Assembly: GCF_002865645.1 (NCBI RefSeq) | Contig: NW_020194627.1 | Span: forward strand, 124,001-188,000 | Length of the DNA: 64,000 bases | Direction: 5' to 3' | From: Hyaloscypha bicolor E | Taxonomy: Eukaryota; Ascomycota; Leotiomycetes; Helotiales; Hyaloscyphaceae | Shown here: piece by piece, positions 54,298-64,000 of the stretch | Layout: each line of letters opens with the position of its first letter | Numbering within the stretch: position 1 is the first letter of the stretch | Made by a program: the position numbers and the translations under genes | Notes under the pieces: model-generated | Seen by the model: only the letters and a program-made list of their open reading frames with translations | Database searches by the model: none | Told to the model about the DNA's origin: nothing

Positions 54298-57230
54298 TTT
54301 TGCGATTTTGACAAAGTTTGCTGCGTGTATGACTGCGTGTGTGTATGTTTTTACGAGCTCGAGCACCCTCCTCGTTGCCTCGAATCGATTCGTTGGCTGA
54401 GTGGCTCCGCTCAGAGAGTAGTCGCGGTATTGGAAAAAGCTGACTGGACGGCGACCGAATATGTTGGTTATGGAAGTCTCTTTACTACCTCGGTGAGACT
54501 GGATAAGTAGACAAAATTGGTTATAGGACAATCCCTTTGTGCTTCGAGATCGTTCCGGTGTCAGGCAAAGGAGCAAAACCAAAGATTGAGGTTGAAAGAC
54601 GCGCCTTCACCAAGACGAAACTCTCGGAGCAAGTAAACTCAGCCCACCGACTGATTGCAAGATTCAGGGAACTCCGAGAAATCCCAACTGCGAGCGCGCC
54701 TTGCATTTGGATGGGAGAATTTTCCCCAAAGCGACTTTTGGTGCAGGTGCTCGTGTTATTTTCGGCAGTCTAAATCCCGACCTTTGGCTGCGTCTCCGAT
54801 ACTCGTCAAATAATCCCGGGTTCGTGAACGGCAAAGACAAATCGCTATTGGGATCTTTCTCAAGGGTGATATAGCAAGATCGGCAACAGATTCTAAGGAC
54901 CTAGATAACCTGTGTTGCTTCTACTCTTGGAAGTGTTTACCTTTCGGCCATACTCTAAACGTGCCATTGTGAACTGAAGATGCAATACTAAAATGAAGCA
55001 CACAACTGTGAATTACAGAATTTTATCTGTAAGATACACTCTTCTCTTCTTCTATGTAACTAACCTAGATTGAACCACCAATACTGATTCCTTTTCAATG
55101 TTCCTCATTAAATTTGCATGAGACAATCGGCGTCTCTTCTGTTGCAGATGTAGCTCCCTTTTCCTACCGGTTCCAGAAGGGAAACAGAATGCACAATGGC
55201 ATGGCCTGTACATCTAACGTAGATGTCATTCTCTAACCGCAAAGTTGCTTTATGAACCATCGTCTTTCACTCATTTGGAAAATCTGGCATGGAATGATTG
55301 GGCTGGATAGCTGTTTTTTTGATAAGATAGTGCATTAAGGAGCTGTGTTGTGTGCATATAGAGATGCACTACGAATTGAGTTTCTCCTATTATTGTATCT
55401 CCCATCGCCTCATTTTTGATCCCCCTTCGTGACTTTTATTTTCGTTTCTTCTCTGAGCAGATTCAGGGGTAAGTGGCCCGTCCGCACAAGCGACCCCAGC
55501 CCCGAAGAAACGCCGTGAACCGACCCCCTTTCCTTCCCCTGTGCTCACTCCTTGGGTCTTTCCCTTGCAGTCGACCCAATAAACAAAAGCATTGCCCTTC
55601 TCAGCTCCTCACTTAATCTTCAATATAATGGCGCATCGACTTGACTGCTAGGCTATTGTGATTATATGCATGCAGAGCAATGCTGTGGCTGCTTCCTTGC
55701 TGATCTGTCGACTTCCCCCAAATCAAAGGTATCGTCTTTTGGGGTTCACCCTCGGTATGAGAGGTAGAAGGAGACCACCAATGATCTCAATTTCTGTGCA
55801 GAAACAGGAGGAACCTTCAAAGGGGCAGCTTGAAGGATTCATGGCACTTGTAAAGCAGAAGAAACTGCCGACAAAGGAGATGCTGCAACTGCTTGTGAAG
55901 AAGTTTGTTGCTCTCCAGAATTAACAAAGAATCGACATCAATATTACTTTCTTGGTAGGGAGATACTGGGTGGAGATTCTTAATAGCATGCCTTGTTCCC
56001 ACTTAATGACATATATTAACAGTTCACTCGGAGTTTGGCTAAAATACTCCGATATCTGACTACCGAACTCTATGCATCTCCTCCCCAGCAGCCAAGTGTT
56101 CAACCCAATGAGTCAATGGTCTACTTGGCAGAGAGCTACTCCCCATATCGCATTGCATTCCTCTATCACAGACTACTCTGTGCCTATTTCCCGTCGCCTT
56201 GGTGTGAGCCTTTGCTCCCAGAGCCGTACATTTATCCAGGACCCTTACTTCCTGGGCCTTCTTCCCCGGACTCGTCCTTGACATCCTCATACTCCAGTTT
56301 GTTCGGATTTCTGTATCGACGAGAGGGCAGGATTTCATGCGAGTCCTGAAAGCTGCTAAATGTTGCCTTGCATTTCGAATCAGCAAGCCGAGACCCAGGA
56401 GAATGACGCGAGAGTTCGGCAGAGCAGCCTTCCAGACCAATTGTTGGAGCTCAGCGGGAAGTTCAAGAAACTTTGGGAATGTGATAGCTTGCGGTGGCGG
56501 ACCGGTTGAACAGTCGCTCTGGTTTCCAGCCCGGTGAAGGATCGAATTTCGCGCAAAATTCGAAGGGGAGGGGTGCGGTGGGAAACCGAGCTAGCAACGA
56601 GCTCGCCAGTAAGTGATTTGCACAGGTCAATTACACGCCCGTATCTCTTCTACTCACGATGAGCAATGGTGAGGGTCGTCATAGAGAGCCCGAAGGAGCT
56701 TCGACTCAACAGCAGCTCCCTGCGGAAGCAAAAGAAGACTGAGGAGAGGCTCATGTAGTTTGGTTGTCCAAAAATTCTGGAACCAGGAATGAGAAAGCCA
56801 CTTGGGAAGGTGCTGGAAGATTGCATTGGAGAAGATAAGAACTGGAATCTCGGAATTATATTGAGATGATGTTGGTTGGTTTGATCTTCGGATTTCCTCG
56901 GATTGACTTTTCCCCGGAGTTAAGGCTACTGACCACCCCCTCAATCACGTGTATAGACCATCCCACCTTCCAAGTTGTTGACTTGGAATTTTCGAATCGA
57001 TCTTGAAATTTAGGCAGTATATTTTCCCACTTATCTTTATATTGTCTTTGGGTTCATGTTTTGTAGCCAAGGACGAGTTTACTGCGGACTGAAGCGATGA
57101 TTTCGATTGAGCGTGTAGATGTTGATCAAGTAAATTACGCTCCTCAACCCTCTTCCCCACAATAACAGATTAAATTGGTTGATGTAGAAATAAAAAAGGT
57201 GAAGTCCAACAACATGACAGATTCAACCCC
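54298..57230. other. spacer with relics
   Basis: No intact gene supported. A minus-strand 2EXR relic lies at about 56.4-56.5 kb (separate entry). Plus-strand ORF 54537-54773 and minus-strand ORF 56654-56944 (IPVLIFSNAIFQHLPKWLSH, then LLLLPQGAAVESKLLRALYD) have protein-like composition but no known domain. A plus-strand ORF at 55757-55924 could encode a 55-aa Lys/Gln-rich peptide ending LLVKKFVALQN. The stretch 54780-55620 appears empty. Confidence 0.35.
56396..56530 (-). pseudogene. 2EXR-domain gene fragment
   Basis: The minus-strand frame reads ITFPKFLELPAELQQLVWKA followed by ALPNSRVILL. This is the signature of the fungal 2EXR family (F-x-x-F-x-x-L-P-x-E-L-R-x-x-I-W-x-x-x-L-P-x-x-R-V). 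It is preceded by the usual Ser/Pro-rich leader, but no start codon is clear. The sequence downstream loses the family pattern and meets stops or frame changes. Probably a decayed member of this fast-duplicating family of unknown function. Confidence 0.5.
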
Positions 57231-59212
57231 TCAAAAGGCATAACCTCCACTTGCCAACTGTCTTGGCTCTGCAGCTGCCTCAAAGGTACCATTACTCAAT
57301 CTTCTGATTGCTTGTCCCGCGGAACTAAAACCAACAAAGGTAATATTTGCTCCAATGCTCTTCATAAAGGCAGTCGTCTGGTTATTGTATCCCACAAGGC
57401 CATGTGCTGGATCTGCCCACTCAAACTCTACTTGCGGAGGGTAAAGTTGATCATGCATTCGGGGCGAAGCAAGCGCTTCTGCAGATGTCAGATTCTGGTC
57501 AAGAATGTGCCAAAGATGTTGGCTAATCTCGGTGGTAATGCGGCTCCCTCCTGCGCAGGCATGAACGATGTACACAGTGCCGTTTGGGAATTCCACGATT
57601 ACGGGTGCAATCGAGGATAGAGGGCGCTTGAGAGGAGCGATGTAGTTTGAAGGGCTGTCTCTTACACCAAACGCATTCGAGGTATTGAAAATAGAGAAAT
57701 CTATCATACGTGTTAGAGTGTATTGATGATTTGGAGACTTATTTCGCCTCACCGTTCATCTGGTTATTCAGGATGACTCCAGTCTCGGGTACCATCATTG
57801 TGTTTCCGAAGTAAAAGTTGACCGTACTTGTCAATGCAATAGTGAGACCACTCTTGTCCGCGGAAACCACGGCGGTTGTTCCATGATCAGGTACATCAAA
57901 TAGTTGCCCTGGTGGTTCATAATCCATGGTCTGGAGTACACCGTAGTCCTCGATCTTGGATCTACACTCCTCTGCGGTATTCTCAGAGTACATTTCCAGC
58001 TGGTAAGCCGTAAGATTCGGAAGGAAAGTTGGGTCTCCAAGTAAAGTGCGTTGACCATACCCAAACTTCATTGCCTCATCAAGATAATGAGTAGAGAGAT
58101 TGAGTGCGGAAGGCGTTCTCATATCATAGCCTTCGACGATTTTCAGGATGCTGCAGAGGACTGCTCCACTTGATGGCGCACTTCCGCTGAAGACCTTGAA
58201 ACCCCGGTAGGTGATATTGGAGATTGGGCGATTCAAGATTGTATAATTTTTGAGGTCTGAGAGTGTCATCGTACCGTTTGCTCGTTGTAATGCGATGATT
58301 GTTGCATTCGCAATTGCTCCGGTGTAGAACACATCAGGACCGTATTCCGCAATGCTTTCGAGTGTGTCAGCAAAGCGTTTCCTTGTCATTACATCTCCTA
58401 GCCCCACTCTCGTCCCATTCGGAGCGAAATCAATGGCCCACTCCGGATCATAGGTGAGAAAGTCATAATCATAGCCGAGGTATGCGTATCTTCCATCAGT
58501 AGACGCTATCATAGCAGAGTCGAGGGCTTCCGTGACCTTGAAACCTTCGCGAGCAAGTTTGATCGAGGGCTTGAAGAGATCTTTCCATGGCTTCTGGCCA
58601 TATTTTTCATGCATTATTTTCAACCCGCGAAGCTCACCTGGGACAGCCGCCGCTACAGCAAATTAGCAATGCAAATGTAGGAATATCGCCAAATATCCGA
58701 AAACCTGGGCATTCCTACTGGAGAAAGCAAACAGACGGAGGAGTCACCACTGTTTCCTCAAAATAGTCCTTGTCTCTCGCACCGTAACATATATGATGAT
58801 CTCAGAATGAGAACAAGCCTCACCTAATCCTCCCCGGAGAGAGAGTTTTATAGTTTCCTCAGTAAACATTTTCTCGTACGCTGCTGCCGGAGCTGTTTCT
58901 CTGAAGTCGATGAATTCATAGGCTCCTTCCTTTGATCGAACCAGCACGAAACCTCCACCTCCAATCCCAGAGTCATACATATCTACAGTACCAATGCAGA
59001 TTTGAGTGGCTACCATCTGGTTTTCCATTAGTACAGGCGAGATGAGAGAGAATTGAACTTACGGCGTCCGCAGCATTGCCGCCTTCCTTCATTGTATCGA
59101 TCCCAATTTGAGTGCATAGTGCACTCTCACAAGCAACAGCGCCATTTGTGTTGTTCGCCCACACATATCCCACACCGAGAACAAGAAGGAGTACTTTACA
59201 AAATCTTAACAT
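57231..59212 (-). CDS. gamma-glutamyltranspeptidase, secreted
   Basis: Four exons: 59212-59063, 59016-58824, 58652-57753, 57700-57231; 570 aa. Introns of 46, 171 and 52 nt have GTAAGT, GTGAGG and GTGAGG donors. A signal peptide (MLRFCKVLLLVLGVGYVWA) starts the protein. The large subunit carries GGNAADA, SGIGGGGFVLV, DFRETAP and LSLRGGLAAAVPGEL (formed across intron 2). The autoprocessing/nucleophile Thr lies in DHGTTAVVSADKSG, followed by the small subunit (STVNFYFG, RPLSSIAPVIV, CAGGSRI). Many N-glycosylation sequons. It cleaves the gamma-glutamyl bond of glutathione and its conjugates, at the cell surface or vacuole. It precedes the polyketide synthase on the same strand by about 0.9 kb. 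Confidence 0.93.
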
Positions 59213-60156
59213 GATCGGCGACTGGATAACAATCGAGAGGCATGAAATGAGAGAGGGAGGGAGGGAGGAAGGCTCTTGAGGGTTTTTAAGAAGGCTCGCT
59301 CGGAGCTTTGTTGTTGGATTTTCTACTCGCTCTTGAGGATTGTGATACACTAAGGCACTCAATTGCATGTAGCGGGCCGACACCTTTCGGCCATACTTGA
59401 ATCATAGTTCAGGGCCACAGGTAACGCAACAGAAGATCATCGAAAAGATTGAAAGAGCTGAAGTCCTCGGCACTCGCCTGACTCGACAGTAAACGGCACT
59501 AGTGTATTTGATAAAAGTAACGCAGAGCATGCCGTGAGACTTCCCGCTGGGGCGGACCGACCCACAATGGGAACTTTGTACATCCGGTGGGGCGCTGCAT
59601 ATACCTAGCCGGATGAATTCCACCTCTCCTCTCCTCCTCTATTCTTAACCTAAGGAAGTGGGCAAAGGCGGCTATCGAGTCCCGAGGAGAATGACTCTGC
59701 TGTACTCTGCGGTCAATGAAATGAACTCATTCCACGGAAGTAACACAGGAGCTAGGGTCGAAGCAACGTTACTGTGACCAGCCGGTCTTTGATTAATGTG
59801 CGCCCAGGGGGCCGTTCAGGTGTACCTTCGTAAGACTCACTGGCCAGTGTTTTCGGACGTTGAAGATTGCTGATACACAAGCACGGCGAATTCTCTTAGT
59901 GCAGAGATATTTCTTCCTCTGTGAAGCAGGCGGGGAATATGCGATAGGGCCATCCGAGGGCGCGAAAGTGGGTTGAGAAAAGCCGCTTACTACTTCTGCC
60001 TAGGGGGTGGGGAGGGTGATATTTTCCAAAGTTAACGGGCATTGGACCGGAATTGGTCATATAAACTTGAGATAATCGAATGAAATTCTGTAAAGCAAAG
60101 CTAAAAAAGAGCAAAAACTTTTCGTGTCCGTGAGGAGAGGGATGAGAGGTGTTGTC
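59213..60156. other. intergenic between PKS 3' end and GGT start
   Basis: About 940 bp without a supported gene. It contains the GGT promoter (pyrimidine-rich on the coding strand just before the start) and the PKS 3' region. ORFs at 59402-59623 and 59896-60114 have no motifs. Confidence 0.45.
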
Positions 60157-63100
60157 CTACGCCAGGACCTTCAGCAACTTATCAGCGGCGTGCTTCCCCA
60201 GGGCGTCCAGAGTCCCCATCTGCAACATTTCCAATACCGTGATATCAAATTCAAAGGTCTGTCTCCACCAAGCTCGCACCTCGATCGCGACCAGAGAGTC
60301 CATGCCCAAATCGGAAAGAGAGAGCTGGGTGTTCAATTCTTCCTCTGGCTTTAAGAGGAAACCGAACAACTTCTTCCCGATTTCAGTGGCAAGGAAGCTG
60401 CTGGTTTCAGGTGAGGATATGATTGAAGGATCGGTCTTCGCAGCCATCATGAACGACTTGAGTTTGTCACTGGATGCCGTTACTTCGACGTTGGTACCGG
60501 CGTCGTTGTGGTAGGCAGCCATTCGCAAGTCCTTCCAGATTGTGGCATTGTTATCAGCGTTAATTGGAACGGTTGAGCCCAGACCAAGCACGAAACTGCG
60601 ATGATTGACAAAGTTGGGGTATGACTGATTTCCCTCCTGCTTCCCAACTGTGATTGCGAGTGCCAATGCATCAAGAAGGCTTTGCTCTGAAATCCGGTGT
60701 AAACCCATGGCGGTGATTTTCCGGAGAGTCTCTTCGTTCTCGGCCACAAATCCAATTTCGTGTACGCTGCCAAGGTTGATTGCAGAGACTGGAAGTCCGA
60801 GGCGTGTCCGATAATCAACGAAGGCATCTAGAAACGTGTTTGCACTAGAGTAATTGGCTTGGCCGGGCTGTCCGATGATCCCGGAGAGCGAGCTGAAAAG
60901 CACAAAGAAGTCGACACTTGCTCCAATGGATGCGAGCTCGTCGTGGAGATTCCAAGTCCCTTGAATCTTTGGCCAAGTGGCTCCATTCCATTCACCAAGC
61001 GTCATTCTAGAGAAGGCTTGGTCGCGAAGAACCATTGACATCTGAAATACACCCTTTACTGGAGCCGTGGCGATGGCCGCTGCGACCGTTTTCTTGACAT
61101 CTGCGGGATCGCTCACGCTTCCTCGAACCATCTGCACCGTGCAACCCATGCTTTCGAGCTCGTGGACCAACTCCCCGTGTATTGGACGCGTTCCTGCACT
61201 TGGGGAGAGGAAGACCAGATGGCAGGCACCGCGTTCGGCCAACCAGATTGCGATTGCGCGGCCAAGGCCTCCGAGTCCACCAATAAGAAGATAAGACGCC
61301 GAATTATCGAAATCCACATGCGTTGTGCTGTGTGCGGCCTCAGTCCCTTGCAGAGTACCTTGAAAGGGCTGAGGAAACTCGACGATAACCTTCCCGATAT
61401 GGGTTCCGGGTTGCATGAATGTGAAAGCATCTTGTATCGCGTTTGGTCCAAAGAGGTGAACTGGGGATATGGGTTTGATCTTTCTTTGAGAGAAAAGTTC
61501 AATTATGGAGGCCAACAATCTGAAGATTGTCAGAGAGACCAGTTGGACATTTGGGGATTTGAGCGCTCACCTATTGATGACCCAAGGCTTTTGAGCAACA
61601 ATTTGATCAAGATCAACGCAGCAGTAGCTGCGGTTAGCAATAAAAACGTCCATGTCGAGCTTTCCAGCACCAAGGATGTCTCGTTTTCCAATTTCGACCA
61701 TCGTGCCAAACTCGGCGATGCAGCGCCAGGTTTCATGGAGCAGCTCACCAGAGAGCGAATTGAGGGCCAAGTCAACACCGCGCCCTTTAGTTTCCCGCAT
61801 AATTCCGTCAACAAATGAGGTGTTTCTTGAACTGAAGATCCGGTTTCTGGGCACATTCATCTTGTCCATAAGGAAGGTTACCTTTTCTTCCGTGCTGACG
61901 GTCACGAATATCTCAGCTTCCAGCATCTGTGCAAGCTGTATTGCGGCGAGACCAACCCCGCCACAACCGCTGTGGATGAGAATAGACTATACGTTGTAAG
62001 CAATGAGAGGATGATGCATGAGAATATCAACTCACCTGTCGTTTTTCGAGTCGTCCAACTGTCATCACCGCTTGCATCGCGGTCCCATATACAACTGGCA
62101 TGGTCGCGGCCTCAACAAAAGTCATTTCTTCGGGTATCTTAGAACAGAGAACCTCCGATACCACGATTGAGGTTGCGAAAGTTGAACGACCAGCCAACAT
62201 GACACGGTCCCCAACGCACAACTCCTTGACTGCAGGTCCGACAGCACGGACTACACCACTCGCTTCATGGCCCAGTGAAGGTTTTGAGAGCTTGACAACG
62301 CCCATTCTAGTCAATACATCCTATACATTGTCAGGAGCGCCAATAATAAAGTGAATGAGTCCTTGGCTTACTACGAAGTTCAAGCCAACTGCATGTGTAA
62401 CCACTTCGACATCATCCCCGCATAATCTCGAAGCAGGCTTTGGTGACCACTGAAGGGTGCCAAGCCTCCCAGTTCTGGTCAGAGTAAGCATGAGCTCGTT
62501 GCTTGCATCCGAGGTCAACAAGGCATTGGAAAGTGAGAATGGATAAAATCGACCAACGTGGACAGTTCCGTTGCAGATGGCGAACTCATAATCCGGGCCC
62601 AATATATCTTCCGTTCTTTGACTTTGAAACCTGGAGAAAACATCTGCTATTAGCCCGGAATCTGAGCCAATGTCGGTTGTCTCGCAGGTAGCGAAGTCAA
62701 GCAGCATCTCAGACCGGATCGTCCGCGCGACACCAATAGCTTGAGCGTATCTTGGATCCCGGCAGTGCATGTGGCAGGGTCGGGTAAGCCACATAATTTT
62801 GGAGTCTCCCAGAGAGCCAACCACGTCCTTGAACTGCTCCAAGGTAGTTTCGTCAACCTTTGCGAAAAAGGGCTCGGCTTCATCGAGAGCAGCAATAACA
62901 TCTTGCTGAACAGGAAGACGATCCCCAAGGTTAAACCTTGACACTGCGAAGCCTTTGGAATCCAACTGTTCCATTAGCAGGCGAGGATCACTATCCTGGT
63001 CTCTGCACAGAAGCGTCAATCTCTTCGCTGGCGTGTAAGCTCTCTCAGGTGATGCGATCATAATTGCGTTCATCTGGAATGGCTTCTCGGCGTCGAATAT

Positions 63101-64000
63101 CACTGCATCCAGTGGTCTGAAACCTACTGAAATGAGCTCTGAATTCCACCTTTCGGGTGTGACGTATGGTTCGTCAACTCTCCCGTCCAAAACACCATCC
63201 CACCACCCAGGAAATGGGCCCCAGACGTAATCAACCCATTTCGATATTGAGCATAATTCATGGAGCAGAAGTCGGCCGTCATCGGCGAGGAGCGTGCGGA
63301 CGTTGGCCAAAGTTTCTCGAAGAGTTGGGGTTGCATGTAAAACATTTGTTGCAATAATGAGGTCGAATTTTTGGTGATCAAAACCTTGTTCCGCTGGATC
63401 ACGGCTGATGTCCAAAGTAAGGAAGTCGACATTTGGAATTCCCATCAAAGTCTCTTTAGCAGTAGCAAGAAATGCAGGCGAAATATCCGTAAATGCGTAT
63501 CGCGAGTATAAGGGCTTCCCGTTAGGGAGAGCTAGATGAGCTAAAATCGTTTTGCTGGTCGCGCCTGTGCCAGCCCCTATCTCGAGAATTCTCAGGTTCG
63601 GCTTGCTATGGGTTAAGTGCTTCAAGAATAGTGACCTGTCACAAGCCTCCGACAGGAAATACATCTTGCTCAGTAGGTCATCCTCCCGAAGGATTTCCAT
63701 GGCATTGGCTTCACCCGTGAATATCTGTGCCACGGAAGTGCATATTCTGCGCATTGCTAAAGCCGCACATGCAGCAGGAGTTTGACTGAGTTCACCAACA
63801 ATTTGGTCAATCCGCAGATCAATGGAAGCATCATCGAGCTCTGACTTGACACATTGGCGATCGATCCATGCCGAAAACATCTTCATGTGAGGCAGACTTG
63901 ATTCCAGCCCGGCGAGGCTTCTTTGTGAGCGGAGAAGGCAGAGCTGAGTCAATTCGTTCAGAGCTGGTGTGAAGGTTGATCGATCTAGTGTTGGTTTGAT
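60157..64000 (-). CDS. highly reducing polyketide synthase, C-terminal part (5' end outside window)
   Basis: Exons in the window: >64000-62372, 62320-62036, 61986-61571, 61519-60157; introns of 51, 49 and 51 nt. This covers 1,230 residues. In order: C-methyltransferase (LEIGAGTGATSKTIL, FDLIIATNVLHATPTLRETL, GPFPGWWDG); a structural ketoreductase-like stretch; enoylreductase (LGHEASGVVRAVGP, HSGCGGVGLAAIQLAQ); ketoreductase (GGLGGLGRAIAIWLAERGA, catalytic Tyr in QANYSSANTFLDAF); and a C-terminal ACP with the phosphopantetheine Ser in LGMDSLVAIE (Ser at 60295-60297). No thioesterase or other release domain follows. All visible catalytic motifs are intact, so the missing KS-AT-DH part should lie to the right. 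Product cannot be predicted. Confidence 0.94.

Noticed and set aside
1..64000. CRISPR arrays, rRNA, tRNA genes
   Set aside because: No regularly spaced identical repeats with unique spacers, no rRNA-like blocks and no cloverleaf with a clear TTCRANNY box were found by eye. A tRNA scan would be needed to be sure.

Overview
The window looks like nuclear DNA of a filamentous ascomycete, most likely a leotiomycete (inference). Genes carry short introns (45-180 nt) with GT/AG ends and CTGAC-like branch sites. Long AT-rich islands full of stop codons look like transposons mutated by RIP (repeat-induced point mutation). No bacterial-type operons, rRNA or tRNA genes, CRISPR arrays or origins were seen.

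Layout. 1-0.67 kb: degenerate tandem repeat. 1.1-2.1 kb: lysine/glutamate-rich hypothetical gene. 3.9-5.2 kb: AT-rich island. 5.2-10.5 kb: a divergent pair, a cytochrome P450 (minus) and a protein closely resembling the Botrytis abscisic-acid sesquiterpene synthase BcABA3 (plus). Three short palindromic transposons sit in their shared promoter, two of them with 8-bp target duplications. 11.4-19.4 kb: complete but RIP-degraded Ty3/gypsy-type LTR retrotransposon (205-bp LTRs, CTTTT target duplication). 20.9-23.7 kb: further AT-rich decayed repeats, then a CorA-like gene tail. 24.1-27.0 kb: complete but dead hAT transposon (8-bp target duplication). 27.1-32.5 kb: a large NO VEIN/sacsin-like HATPase gene with three lesions. 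32.5-37.4 kb: no intact gene; relics, including one transporter piece and internally repeated segments.

From 37.4 kb the right half is mainly conserved: SCP-x-type thiolase, Atx1 copper chaperone, TCF25/Rqc1-like protein, and a mitochondrial PP2C phosphatase (Ptc5/PDP-like). The TCF25 and PP2C genes share a 424-bp divergent promoter. At 48.7-56.6 kb lies a fast-evolving accessory island: two intact paralogous unknown genes of the same two-exon design, a third decayed copy, a decayed cysteine-rich gene and a 2EXR-domain relic. Then come a secreted gamma-glutamyltranspeptidase (57.2-59.2 kb) and the 3' part of a highly reducing polyketide synthase (60.2 kb to the right edge), with methyltransferase, enoylreductase, ketoreductase and ACP motifs intact.

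Function. The P450/ABA3-like pair may be a minimal or partial abscisic-acid-type terpenoid locus: the synthase would make an ionylideneethane-like sesquiterpene and the P450 could oxidise it. The polyketide synthase is the end of a second secondary-metabolite locus. All exon boundaries were placed by eye from splice motifs, reading frame and expected family motifs.
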